Origin: Thermatribacter sp048814795
Lineage (GTDB): Bacteria > Atribacterota > Atribacteria > Atribacterales > Thermatribacteraceae
NCBI GenBank assembly: GCA_048814795.1
Contig: CP184673.1
Location: 1,054,001 to 1,118,000, forward strand
Direction of reading: 5' to 3'
DNA: 64,000 nt
In this document: positions 31,040 to 42,677 of the stretch, piece by piece
Layout of the letters: each line of letters opens with the position of its first letter
Numbering within the stretch: position 1 is the stretch's first letter
Notes under the pieces: model-generated
Databases searched by the model: none
What the model saw: only the letters and a program-made list of their open reading frames with translations
What the model was told of the DNA's origin: nothing
Position numbers and translations under genes: made by a program

Positions 31040-32704
31040 TCAGTGCAATGCTCCTTCAAGAAGCAAGATTCCAAGTATTATGAATAAAACAGCGAGAGCA
31101 ATTTTTGAGAAAAGGATGTTTTTCCGCCCAAACTCAACTATTTTCTTGGAACGGCTGCCGAAATAGACACTCAAAAAAACGGCAAAAAGAGGAACAATGA
31201 AGAAAGCGTTATAGAGCAAAAGGTAAAAAATGGCTCGAATCCGATAGGCGGTTTCTGAATGGATCAACATGATGATGGGGAAGTAGATTTGTCCGGTACA
31301 GCCCGCTTCCAGAAAAGAAACGACCACTCCACTCAGAAGAGCTGCTATGATTAAGCGCCGTTCGGCAAAACTCTGTTTCAAATACTGGTTGATTTTTACG
31401 CGCCAGCCTTTGGGAAGACCAAGAATGAAGCCGGTTTCTTTGCGTTCTTTTTTGTACTGGATGGCATCCTTAATGCTTAAAGACGCAAAGAGAAACAATA
31501 AAGCAGCCATAATTCCATAAGCAATCTGGGAAATGATATGGTATTTTCCGAGGTGTTGCCAGATCTCAAAGAAAAAAAAGCCAAGCAGAAAATAAGTTAC
31601 ATACACAGCAATACTGTAAGTGATGCCAACTTCAAATATTCTCTTACGCTCATGTCCCAGCAGAAAAAGAAGATTTACCATGAAGACTATGGTGGCAAAA
31701 GCACAGGGATTTAAGCCGTCAAGCAGGCCAGCTCCAGCAATGACCCAGAAAGTAGCTTCCTTCAAGCGGGAAAAAAGATATTCTTCCAGTTTACTTTTGT
31801 GAGTGGTTTGTTCTATCCCTGGAGAGACCCGGCCCTCCAGGGTTTTTTTGATAAGCTCTTCCAGTTCTTGTGGATAAGTATCCAGTTCTTCAGAAGCCAG
31901 GTAACCGACCTCTGAAAATATTTCCACGGAGGTCTTGTTTTCTACCTGCCAGTATTCTTCAAGTTCAACCAGTTTGCGGTAGTTGCTTTCTATGACGTAG
32001 TCGAAATACACCACTTTTATCTGGTCCTGGTACTTGGCAAAGACCGGAGGGGTTATTTCGTTTTTAATTTTGCGACATACTGGACAGCGAGAGGAGTAGA
32101 AAAAGAGCAGGACTGGCTTTTCCTTCACCTCTAAGGTTTTGAACAAGGGTTGGGAAATTTCTTCCCTGAGGATCATGGAAATCCGTTTTTCCCAGTCGGG
32201 AAGCCCTTTTAGCAGATTTTCAGAGAGCCCTTTTCCACTTACGATTATGATTTGGTCCGGGTTCTCTTTTTTGAGGAAAGTGCCAATGGCTTCCAGATCA
32301 GGTGTAGAACCTTCCTCCCAGAAGTTAAGCAGAATTACCTTATGGTAATTGTGGGTAAACACATACCAGGGCAAAAGAAAGTCCTGTTTTAGGTCTTGGG
32401 GAGGGTTGGTGACTACAATGCTCGAGTTTTTGGCGAGCTTCTTTAAAGCCTGGTTTTTGGTTTTCCAGTCTTCCTGAGAAGGAAGGATGATTGATTTGGT
32501 GCTGGCAGCAGAAAGCATTTGTAGCCAGGCTTCTTCACTTAAGGAATGATTACCTGTATCCACCAGGAGCATGCTGTCCTGGGGTAATTCTCCAGGTGGT
32601 TTGTCCAGATTTCCCAGGATGGCTATCTGATAAGCAACGGCAAATGGTGCGAAAACGAAGATCGCAGAGGTAACAACAATTGTTCCCCAAAAAATCTTCT
32701 TCAC
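31040..32704 (-). CDS. Thioredoxin-CcdA (DsbD-like) membrane fusion protein
   Basis: The protein has 554 residues. After a signal segment comes an extracytoplasmic region with a thioredoxin fold at about 190-290 and active site SSRCPVCRK (C207, C210). The C-terminal 220 residues form a CcdA/DsbD-type electron-transfer membrane domain with six or more helices and conserved cysteines in GLLDGLNPCAFATIVF and FLEAGCTGQIYFP. Such proteins carry reducing power across the membrane to periplasmic disulfides. Here the thioredoxin part is N-terminal in one chain. Downstream are the SNase-like gene and, further on, a cysteine-rich ORF. Confidence 0.85.
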   Translation of the reverse strand: MKKIFWGTIVVTSAIFVFAPFAVAYQIAILGNLDKPPGELPQDSMLLVDTGNHSLSEEAWLQMLSAASTKSIILPSQEDWKTKNQALKKLAKNSSIVVTNPPQDLKQDFLLPWYVFTHNYHKVILLNFWEEGSTPDLEAIGTFLKKENPDQIIIVSGKGLSENLLKGLPDWEKRISMILREEISQPLFKTLEVKEKPVLLFFYSSRCPVCRKIKNEITPPVFAKYQDQIKVVYFDYVIESNYRKLVELEEYWQVENKTSVEIFSEVGYLASEELDTYPQELEELIKKTLEGRVSPGIEQTTHKSKLEEYLFSRLKEATFWVIAGAGLLDGLNPCAFATIVFMVNLLFLLGHERKRIFEVGITYSIAVYVTYFLLGFFFFEIWQHLGKYHIISQIAYGIMAALLFLFASLSIKDAIQYKKERKETGFILGLPKGWRVKINQYLKQSFAERRLIIAALLSGVVVSFLEAGCTGQIYFPIIMLIHSETAYRIRAIFYLLLYNAFFIVPLFAVFLSVYFGSRSKKIVEFGRKNILFSKIALAVLFIILGILLLEGALH

Positions 32705-33012
32705 TATCTGCCCTCCTTTCTGAGGAGCTTTTTTTGCTAAAAAGCATATACATTATATCTTAAAAAAAATTGAAATTTGAAATTTCTTGAGATAATCATG
32801 AGGGGTTTGGGGTTAACCTGTTTCGTTATTTGGTCAGTGTTTTGGGGATAGTTCTCTCAATATACTTTATGTGAGAGAGTTCTCCATGCTTTCCGGAAAG
32901 GAGAAAACCTTAAGAAGAGCATCTTTCCAAGCTTTAAAGGAAGTATGTAGTAGGTCCTGGTTTTCTTGTATTATATACTAAGTACTGAGATGATCTTAAG
33001 CGGAGGTTTTCT
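32705..33012. other. Divergent intergenic region with promoters
   Basis: It separates the minus-strand thioredoxin-CcdA gene from the plus-strand UPF0316 gene. A TATAAT on the minus strand lies near 32753. On the plus strand TATTATATACT lies near 32970-32980. An imperfect hairpin TCTCTC ... GAGAGA lies at about 32855-32880. No gene was seen. Confidence 0.45.
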
Positions 33013-33594
33013 ATGTTTGCTGGTGATTTAACGGGAACCATTCTGACCTCGCTTTTAATTTTTGGAGCCAGAATAACTGACGTGAGCATTGGAACTTTGA
33101 GAGTAATTCTGGTAGCAAGAGGGATGCGCAAACTGGCTCCCGTTCTGGGTTTTTGCGAGGTGCTCATCTGGGTTGTCGCCATAACCCAGATTATGCGCAA
33201 CCTGGATAATATACCGGCTTACTTTGCCTATGCTGGTGGGTTTGCAACCGGTACTTACTTGGGCATGTTACTCGAGGAGAAACTGGCAGTCGGTCTGTGC
33301 ATGCTGCGAATCATAGTTTCGGGTGATGCAAGCAACCTCATAGAGAGCCTGAAGCGTTCGGGATTTGGGGTAACCATTTTGGATGGTCGGGGTTCTCGAG
33401 GTTCGGTCAAGATTGTATACACCGTTATCAATCGCAAAAATTTTTCAAAAGTTGTGGAAATAATTCGAAGGTGCGCGCCCTCCGCCTTTTATGTGGTAGA
33501 AGATATTAGAGCAGCATCGAAAGGAGTATTTCCCCCGGTTAGAAGTAGTTTCAGTGTCTTTTCAAGTCCACGCTTTTGGCGCAAAGGCAAATAG
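33013..33594 (+). CDS. UPF0316 family membrane protein (DUF5698-DUF2179)
   Basis: The 193-residue protein has three N-terminal membrane helices with the family pattern ARITDVSIGTLRVILVARGM and AGGFATGTYLGMLLEEKLA. A soluble DUF2179 domain follows (about 105-175; GFGVTILDGRGSRGSVKIVY and FYVVEDIRAASKG). DUF2179 is thought to sense small ligands. The function of the family is unknown. GCGGAGG precedes the ATG. It stands alone between two intergenic regions. Confidence 0.85.
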   Translation: MFAGDLTGTILTSLLIFGARITDVSIGTLRVILVARGMRKLAPVLGFCEVLIWVVAITQIMRNLDNIPAYFAYAGGFATGTYLGMLLEEKLAVGLCMLRIIVSGDASNLIESLKRSGFGVTILDGRGSRGSVKIVYTVINRKNFSKVVEIIRRCAPSAFYVVEDIRAASKGVFPPVRSSFSVFSSPRFWRKGK

Positions 33595-33698
33595 TTTACA
33601 GCTTCTCGTGCTTTTAGAGGTAAAGTGAAAGTTAGCATCCTGACTTAGCTACTGGAAACAACACAGTGGTCCAATGTTTGTAGTACAATATAACCATA

Positions 33699-33818
33699 AT
33701 GAGGAAAGGTTTTGATCCGCTCCCTGATCAGGTTAAAGGGTTGGACTGGTCTGATTTCAAGCCTCTGAAGGGAGGCCACCCCTCCAGAGGGGTGGGAAGA
33801 GGTTACAATATCGTCTAA
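33699..33818 (+). CDS. 39-residue small protein upstream of the encapsulin operon
   Basis: ATG opens a 39-codon frame, MRKGFDPLPDQVKGLDWSDF continuing with a glycine/histidine-rich tail and ending 15 bases before the ferritin-like gene. The composition looks protein-like. There is no ribosome binding site, but TACAAT at 33684-33689 would start a transcript almost at the ATG, so leaderless translation is possible. The DNA also forms a hairpin (CCTCTG ... CAGAGG, 33762-33790). It may be a true small cargo or leader peptide, or a non-coding leader. Confidence 0.4.
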   Translation: MRKGFDPLPDQVKGLDWSDFKPLKGGHPSRGVGRGYNIV

Positions 33819-33833
33819 AAGGAGGAAGATGGA

Positions 33834-34196
33834 ATGCCAGAGTTTGTGAATCCCTTTTCGGGCATGGTTCCAGGAAGAAAGATGAGCAGGGAAGAGTTAA
33901 TCAGGGCAATACGTCTCAACATTGCCGCTGAACACGAGGCAGTGCATCTTTATCTTGCTCACGCTGCTGCCTGTGATCACCCCCTGGCTAAAAAAGTGTT
34001 GGAAGACATTGCTAATGAGGAAAGAGTTCATATCGGTGAATTCAGTCGTTTGCTGGAAATACTGGCGGCTGATGAAGCTCAGTTTCTGGAAAAGGGCAGG
34101 AAAGAAGTGGAGGAAATGATGAAAGAGGTGGCAGTGGAAGACAAGCAGGAAAATCTTGAAACCGACAAAAGGCCAACCATTGGCTCTCTTGAGTGA
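33834..34196 (+). CDS. Encapsulated ferritin-like protein (cargo)
   Basis: The protein has 120 residues. A two-helix ferritin-like core of the EncFtn type carries the iron-site residues in AAEHEAVHLYLAH and IANEERVHIGEFSRLL (E, E, H pattern). A charged linker follows, and the last residues RPTIGSLE form the loading peptide that docks inside encapsulin (TIGSL resembles the known LxIGSL/TVGSL signature). It oxidises and stores iron inside the protein shell encoded 12 bases downstream. AAGGAGGAAGATGG precedes the ATG. Confidence 0.93.
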   Translation: MPEFVNPFSGMVPGRKMSREELIRAIRLNIAAEHEAVHLYLAHAAACDHPLAKKVLEDIANEERVHIGEFSRLLEILAADEAQFLEKGRKEVEEMMKEVAVEDKQENLETDKRPTIGSLE

Positions 34197-34208
34197 GGAG
34201 GTTTAGAA

Positions 34209-34991
34209 ATGGGAGATTATCTTTTCCAGAAGGATGCGCCTCTTGGGGAAGCTACCTGGCAAAAGCTGGAAGAAATAATGATTCAAACTGCTCGCAGTTT
34301 ATTAGTAGGAAGAAAGATACTGCCTGTTGAAGGTCCTCATGGTCTGGGGCTTTTAGCAGTGCCGGTAGAAGAGACTGGCCAGGAAGAAATGCACTTAGTA
34401 AAGACGGTAGGTATTCCTTCTTTCAGCGAAACCTTTTCCCTTTCCAAACGCATGCTGGCAGCTTTCGAAAAAGAGAGTATTTATCTTAATCTTCGCCCCC
34501 TGCGTGATGCTGTTTTAGCCTGCACAAGGAAAGAGGATGTGTTGGTTTTTAAAGGTTTTTCTGAGATTCCGGGCCTTCTCACAGTTAAAGGCTCAAAGAA
34601 CAGTTCCCTTTCTGCCTGGAAGGAAGTCGGAGAGGCAGTTGAGGACATTATCAAAGCAATGAACGTACTTGAGAAGCAAGGAGTGCCTGGTCCTTACCTT
34701 TTGATTCTTGCTCCAGAGCGCTTCAACCTTCTTTTCCGTAGATACCCAAATGGCAATCAGCTGGAAATTGAACATTTGCGCCTTTTTTGCGAGGCTGGTG
34801 TTTTGAAAGCACCGGTGCTTGAAGAAGGAGGAGTGCTTTTGGGTTGGGGTGGAAAAGTTGGCCGAATTGTCCTGGCTCAGGATATGCACTTAGGTTTTAT
34901 TGGGCCTACCGAGAACTCGCTCCAGTTTTATGTATCGGAGGCTCTTCTGCCTCTTGTGGAAATTCCAGAGGCAATTTGCGTGCTTAAATAA
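34209..34991 (+). CDS. Encapsulin shell protein (family 1)
   Basis: The 260-residue HK97-fold nanocompartment protein has typical segments: an N-terminal helix binding the cargo peptide (DAPLGEATWQKLEEIMIQTA), the RKILPVEGPHGLG strand, and YLLILAPERFNLLFRR followed by the EHLRLFCEAGVLKAPVLEEG region. The C-terminal strand is LQFYVSEALLPLVEIPEAIC. It self-assembles into a shell around the ferritin-like cargo for iron storage or oxidative protection. GGAGGTTTAGAA precedes the ATG. The shell is of viral capsid ancestry but a domesticated cellular system. Confidence 0.95.
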   Translation: MGDYLFQKDAPLGEATWQKLEEIMIQTARSLLVGRKILPVEGPHGLGLLAVPVEETGQEEMHLVKTVGIPSFSETFSLSKRMLAAFEKESIYLNLRPLRDAVLACTRKEDVLVFKGFSEIPGLLTVKGSKNSSLSAWKEVGEAVEDIIKAMNVLEKQGVPGPYLLILAPERFNLLFRRYPNGNQLEIEHLRLFCEAGVLKAPVLEEGGVLLGWGGKVGRIVLAQDMHLGFIGPTENSLQFYVSEALLPLVEIPEAICVLK

Positions 34992-35029
34992 TCAAATTGG
35001 AAGTGCTTAAAAGATAGGAAAAGGAAGCT

Positions 35030-35048
35030 CAGGGGTTGCCCCTTTTTG
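35030..35048 (+). terminator. Short intrinsic terminator after encapsulin
   Basis: AGGGG-TTG-CCCCT is followed by TTTT. The stem is short but GC-rich. Confidence 0.55.
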
Positions 35049-35070
35049 TGTATCAGGAGGTGTAGTTTTT

Positions 35071-35868
35071 GTGGATCTGGAATTAAAAGACAAAATTGCT
35101 GTAATCACTGGGGGTAGCAAGGGGATTGGCGAAGCAGTGGCCAGAGGATTAGCTGCGGAAGGAGTCCATCTGGCCCTGTGCGCTCGAAACAGGGAGGAAG
35201 TCGAAAACACTGCCCGGAAAATCTCTGAAGAGTTTGGGATTAAAGCACTGGGCTTTGCCTGTGATGTTAGCAAGCTCGAGGATATAGAAAGGTTTGTGGA
35301 AGCAATTAAAAACGCTTATCCTGAAGGCGTGGATATTCTCATTAATAATGCTGGAACCGGCAGCGCTGAAAAAATCATTGATGCTCCCGATTCAAGATGG
35401 CAGTATTACTGGGATCTGCATGTTATGGCTGCAGTTCGTCTTTCCCGTTTGCTGGCACCTCTTATGCAAAAACGGGGTGGTGGGGTGATTATCAACAATG
35501 CTTCTATATGCGCCAGACAACCTCTTGATTACGAACCCATTTACAACGTGACCAAGGCTGCTCTGGTTATGTTTTCCAAGTGTCTTGCCAACGAATTTAT
35601 CGCTTATAAGATAAGAGTTAACTGTGTGAGTCCTGGTTTGATTCTTACTCCCGACTGGTACAAGACGGCAAATATCGTGAGTAAAGAAAAAGGCATGACA
35701 CCCGAAGAATACCTGGAAAGCATTGCCAGAGAAAACGCTCCCATTGGTAGATTCGCCACGCCAGAAGAGTTGGCCCATTTTGTGGTGTTTTTGTGTTCAC
35801 CAAAGGCAAGTTACTGTGTAGGTTCCAACTACTACGTTGATGGAGGGTGGTTGCGGGTTACTGTATAA
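35071..35868 (+). CDS. Short-chain dehydrogenase/reductase
   Basis: The protein has 265 residues from GTG, with AGGAGGTG upstream. The Rossmann cofactor motif is TGGSKGIGEAVARG (residues 14-27) and NNAG follows near residue 91. The catalytic serine is in IINNASICARQ and the YxxxK pair is YNVTK. The C-terminus has the classical FATPEELAHFVVFLCSPKAS and YVDGGW. These enzymes oxidise or reduce hydroxyl/keto groups with NAD(P)H; the substrate cannot be predicted. The next gene begins 38 bases later. Confidence 0.88.
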   Translation: MDLELKDKIAVITGGSKGIGEAVARGLAAEGVHLALCARNREEVENTARKISEEFGIKALGFACDVSKLEDIERFVEAIKNAYPEGVDILINNAGTGSAEKIIDAPDSRWQYYWDLHVMAAVRLSRLLAPLMQKRGGGVIINNASICARQPLDYEPIYNVTKAALVMFSKCLANEFIAYKIRVNCVSPGLILTPDWYKTANIVSKEKGMTPEEYLESIARENAPIGRFATPEELAHFVVFLCSPKASYCVGSNYYVDGGWLRVTV

Positions 35869-35906
35869 TAGCTAAAACCGAGAAATTTGGGAGAGGACGT
35901 TTGAGT

Positions 35907-37673
35907 ATGGTCAAGGATCGCGAACAGTTTAAATTGATGGGGAGAAAGGTTATTTTAAAGGTTCAGGATAGGATATGTGATAACCCTGAGGAGCTACTTT
36001 CCAGTAAACTCTTCAGGGTTATCCTTAAAAAGGGTGTAGAGAGCCTGGTAGAGCGGAAGTCACCCCTTTTAAAGATTTTTGGCAAAGAAGAACCGGGAGA
36101 AGCGGACCTTGATCTTTTGTTGCAGGTCCTGCGTTTTCTGACAAAAATGCCACTGGATCTCATTCCTAACCTGGTGGAAGGTAGCGAATCTTTTTTAAAA
36201 CATCGCCTGCTTTTCAACGATTTCATTGAATACCTTTACAACTTCTGGCGAGGTTTTGAGCGTTACTTGATTTGCACCTCTCCGGGAGGCACCCCGGCGC
36301 TTGACCGTAGACCTTATCGCACCTTTAACAATACAGTGGAAACCCTGACTCACCTGGTGCGCAGTGTGTATCGGGATATTCAGGAAAACATAACCGGGGA
36401 ACATCCCTGGATATACCGCCAGGTTCGTGCAGGAACTAACGTTGCTGCTATAGCGGTACCCAAAGATGTGTCCTTACCGGAAGGTGATTATCAAGAGAAA
36501 CTTTCTTCTATACCGATTATAAGACAGATTCTTCTTTATCCGCCTTTGATTCTGGATCCACCCATGAACAAACGCACTGGGCAGTTCAGGAAGATCAATA
36601 GAAACCCTATGGAAGTGGTTGAAGTAATACCTGAAGAGTGGCTTTGTTATCCTGCCAAAGTGGGTCCCCTTCTGATACTGATTTACTTTCATGAGAAGTT
36701 TTACGATCTGGGTTTTTCCCTGTGTAATCTTTTCGAAATCGCCACTGACGACGATCTGAAGCGGAAGCCGGACGCAGTTTATCTTTTTGGTGTTCCTGGG
36801 GATTTTTTGGATCAGCTTGCAGATTTTCCAACCGTTTTTTACGATGATGAAAAGAATGGGCTGCTGATCGCTGCTTGCCCTAATCGGGACATGTTTGGAT
36901 ATTTTGGTTATCTCAAGAAAATGGTGCTCACCCTTCACAACGTGAAGGTTATGAAAATGGGTAGACTTCCTTTCCATGGTGCAATGGTGAGGATTCTTCT
37001 TAAAAACGGTAAGAAAGCCACTATTTTAATGATTGGAGATACTGCTGCTGGAAAGTCTGAAACCCTGGAGGCATTTCGCATTCTTGCCCAGGATAATTTA
37101 AGCGATATGATTATCATTGCTGATGACATGGGTTCTCTCGAAATAGATGCAGAAGGTAAGATCAAGGGTTACGGTACGGAAATCGGGGCCTTTTTGCGCC
37201 TTGACGATTTGCAGCCGGGTTATGCGTTTGGGCAGGTAGATCGGGCAATCATTATGAGTCCTTCCCGAGTTAATGCTCGAGTGGTCATTCCGGTGACCAC
37301 TTTTTCTAACCTTATCAAGGGCTGGGAAGTGGATTTTGTTCTCTACGCCAATAACTATGAGGAAGTAGACGAGGAACACCCCATCATCGAACGCTTTGCC
37401 AGTGCCGAAGAGGCGTTGAAAGTTTTTTCTGAAGGAGCTGTGATGAGTAAGGGAACCACCACTTCTACTGGAATCGTGCACTCTTATTTTGCCAATATTT
37501 TTGGTCCACCTCAATACAGAGAACTTCATGACAAACTGGCTCGAAAATATTTTGAGGCTTTCTTTAAAAAAGGTATTTTTGTGGGCCAGATGCGTACCCG
37601 TCTGGGCATACCTGGTTGGGAAAGGAAAGGGCCGGAAGAAGTGGCTAAAGAACTCATCAACATTCTTTCCTGA
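35907..37673 (+). CDS. Phosphoenolpyruvate carboxykinase-like P-loop protein
   Basis: The protein has 588 residues from ATG 35907. The second half resembles the nucleotide-binding domain of ATP-type PEP carboxykinases and HPr kinase-like proteins. The P-loop is IGDTAAGKSETLEAF (about 376-390), a metal-binding-like ADDMGSLE follows about 30 residues later, and MSKGTTTSTGIVHSYFANIF comes near the end. True PEPCK has GxSGTGKTTL, so the P-loop is altered. The N-terminal 230 residues are not recognisable. It may be a PEPCK paralogue with another substrate; annotation as gluconeogenic PEPCK is not safe. Confidence 0.6.
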   Translation: MVKDREQFKLMGRKVILKVQDRICDNPEELLSSKLFRVILKKGVESLVERKSPLLKIFGKEEPGEADLDLLLQVLRFLTKMPLDLIPNLVEGSESFLKHRLLFNDFIEYLYNFWRGFERYLICTSPGGTPALDRRPYRTFNNTVETLTHLVRSVYRDIQENITGEHPWIYRQVRAGTNVAAIAVPKDVSLPEGDYQEKLSSIPIIRQILLYPPLILDPPMNKRTGQFRKINRNPMEVVEVIPEEWLCYPAKVGPLLILIYFHEKFYDLGFSLCNLFEIATDDDLKRKPDAVYLFGVPGDFLDQLADFPTVFYDDEKNGLLIAACPNRDMFGYFGYLKKMVLTLHNVKVMKMGRLPFHGAMVRILLKNGKKATILMIGDTAAGKSETLEAFRILAQDNLSDMIIIADDMGSLEIDAEGKIKGYGTEIGAFLRLDDLQPGYAFGQVDRAIIMSPSRVNARVVIPVTTFSNLIKGWEVDFVLYANNYEEVDEEHPIIERFASAEEALKVFSEGAVMSKGTTTSTGIVHSYFANIFGPPQYRELHDKLARKYFEAFFKKGIFVGQMRTRLGIPGWERKGPEEVAKELINILS

Positions 37674-37709
37674 AGGGTTTAAATTTTAAAAAGTTTCTGG
37701 TTAAACCCC

Positions 37710-37738
37710 TTGCAAAAAAGTCGATAACTCATTACAAT
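37710..37738 (+). promoter_or_regulatory. Promoter of the 23S-5S rRNA operon
   Basis: TTGCAA (37710-37715) and TACAAT (37733-37738) are separated by 17 bases, about 70 bases before the 23S 5' end. This indicates independent transcription without a 16S gene upstream. Confidence 0.75.
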
Positions 37739-37816
37739 ACCTATTGCACTTCGCACCTTGAAAAGTAAATAAGGCTCTGTAATACTTCTTCTGTTGTAGA
37801 AGCTTGAAAGGTTTGC

Positions 37817-40842
<3,026 letters not shown>

Positions 40843-40906
40843 GCAAAGGCTTTATCGAGAGCAAGAGGTATTACAGAGCCTTATTGATAGATGCAGAATC
40901 AGAGGT

Positions 40907-41026
40907 TTCCCGGTGGCCATGGCGGAGGGGAAACGCCCGGTCCCATTCCGAACCCGGAAGCTAAGCCCTCCAGCGCCGATGATACTGCCCTGGCAACGGG
41001 GCGGGAAAGTAGGACGCTGCCGGGAT
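40907..41026 (+). rRNA. 5S ribosomal RNA
   Basis: The terminal stem TCCCGGTGGC pairs with GCTGCCGGGA, and the centre has the typical CCCATTCCGAACCCGGAAG. Length is about 120 bases, 64 bases after the 23S. Confidence 0.95.
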
Positions 41027-41039
41027 TTAAAGAACAGGA

Positions 41040-41071
41040 AAGACCTGAGAGAAGATCTCAGGTCTTTTTTT
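41040..41071 (+). terminator. Intrinsic terminator of the rRNA operon
   Basis: AAGACCTGAGA pairs with TCTCAGGTCTT, followed by seven T. Confidence 0.92.
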
Positions 41072-41102
41072 GTATCTCAGTCGAGGATATTTAGAATTTA
41101 AG

Positions 41103-42677
41103 ATGAACAAGAGAAGATCCTTAATTGCCAATACCTTGATAGTGGCTTCGGGCACCCTTTTGTCCAGGTTCGTTGGTTTATGGCGAGAAATTTTGCTTTC
41201 GGCTACTTTTGGAGCTTCCTGGATTACAGATGCTTTCCTCCTTGCTTATACCATTCCTAATCTCTTACGACGTCTCTTTGCTGAGGGAGCTTTAGGTACT
41301 TCAGTGGTTCCTGTTTTTTCAGAATACCAGGGTCGGGAAAAAGAAGATGTTTTTACCTTTCTTTCTGCAGTTTTTACTGGCCTTACTGCGATAGTTGCTC
41401 TTTTATGTGGGTTGGGGATTCTTTTTGCCCCTCAGATAGTGCGTTTTGTGGCCTGGGGGTTTCGGGGAGACCCTGGAAAACTGGCTCTTACTATTGACTT
41501 CACCCGTTTGATGTTTCCTTTTTTGTTACTCATTTCCTGGTCGGCTTTTTTGATGGGCTCTTTGAACACCTTACACGTTTTTAGCTGGTCGGCACTGGCT
41601 CCGGTCTTTTTTAATCTGGGGATGATAGGGTCCTTGCTTTTTCTTAGAAAGTGGGTGGATGTTTACTCTCTGGCTTTGGGAGTTTTGATTGGAGGAATGG
41701 GGCAGTTTCTTTTTCAGCTTTTTCCCTTTTATCGCCTGGGGTTGAGGTTGAGACTGCATTTTCGCTTCTGGAGAGAACCTGGTTTCAGAAAGGTAGTGCG
41801 GCTTATGCTGCCGGTGACTTTTGCGCTGGCGGTCAGTCAGCTCAATACCCTGGTGGACCGCTTGATAGCTTCCACTTGCAGGGAAGGAGCGGTTTCTGCA
41901 CTTTACTTTGCGGATAGGTTGATGGAACTTCCACTGGGAGTTTTTGGCGTTGCCATTTCTACGGTCATTTTGCCTTCTCTTTCCCAGAGCATCCAGGAGG
42001 AAAAAGTGGAAAAGTGGCAGGATACACTGCTTGAGGGTTTCAGACTGGTTATTTTCGTAATGTTGCCAATAACCGTTTTTTTGATGCTTTTCCGGGGAGA
42101 TCTGGTGAAAATGGTCTATCAGCGAGGAGTTTTTGGTTTTGAAGCGACTTCTATGACTTCTGAGGCGCTTCTTTTTTATGCTCTGGGGCTTCCTGCTTTT
42201 TCGCTGGTTCACCTTTTTACCCGGGCTTTTTACTCTTTGCAGGATACCTATACCCCGGTTAAAATCGGAATGTTAGTTGTGGGCTGTAACGTGATCCTGG
42301 ACTTTATTCTGGCAAGGTTCATGGGATTTTCTGGCCTGGCTCTGGCCACTTCTCTGTGTGCTCTTTTGAATTTTCTGCTCCTGGGATTTCTTTTAAACAG
42401 GAGTCAGCCTTTAAACATGTCCGATACTGGTAATTGGTGGTGGAAGCTGGCGTTACAGATTACAGCTTTCGTGTTTTTTGCATATTTCCTGTGGAAAACC
42501 CTGGGACAGACCTTCGATGCGTCGAGAATTGGTGTACTTGTGGTTATAATATTTATGCTTGCTTTGTTTTATGTGTTTTTGACTATTGGTTTAAAGATGG
42601 AGGAGAAAAAAACGGTCGTTCTAATTTTTGAAAGATTCTACAACAAATTTGTGAAGGGAACAAAACGTGATGAGTAA
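41103..42677 (+). CDS. murJ: MurJ, lipid II flippase
   Basis: The 524-residue MviN/MurJ-family protein of the MOP superfamily has about fourteen membrane helices. Conserved segments are TLLSRFVGLWREILLSATFG, TDAFLLAYTIPNLLRRLFAEGAL and the later LFTRAFYSLQDTYTPVKIG. It flips the peptidoglycan precursor lipid II across the membrane. The ATG at 41103 is the first good start after the rRNA terminator; the longer frame begins inside the terminator. It overlaps lepA by 11 bases. Presence of murJ and mltG shows the host makes peptidoglycan. Confidence 0.93.
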   Translation: MNKRRSLIANTLIVASGTLLSRFVGLWREILLSATFGASWITDAFLLAYTIPNLLRRLFAEGALGTSVVPVFSEYQGREKEDVFTFLSAVFTGLTAIVALLCGLGILFAPQIVRFVAWGFRGDPGKLALTIDFTRLMFPFLLLISWSAFLMGSLNTLHVFSWSALAPVFFNLGMIGSLLFLRKWVDVYSLALGVLIGGMGQFLFQLFPFYRLGLRLRLHFRFWREPGFRKVVRLMLPVTFALAVSQLNTLVDRLIASTCREGAVSALYFADRLMELPLGVFGVAISTVILPSLSQSIQEEKVEKWQDTLLEGFRLVIFVMLPITVFLMLFRGDLVKMVYQRGVFGFEATSMTSEALLFYALGLPAFSLVHLFTRAFYSLQDTYTPVKIGMLVVGCNVILDFILARFMGFSGLALATSLCALLNFLLLGFLLNRSQPLNMSDTGNWWWKLALQITAFVFFAYFLWKTLGQTFDASRIGVLVVIIFMLALFYVFLTIGLKMEEKKTVVLIFERFYNKFVKGTKRDE

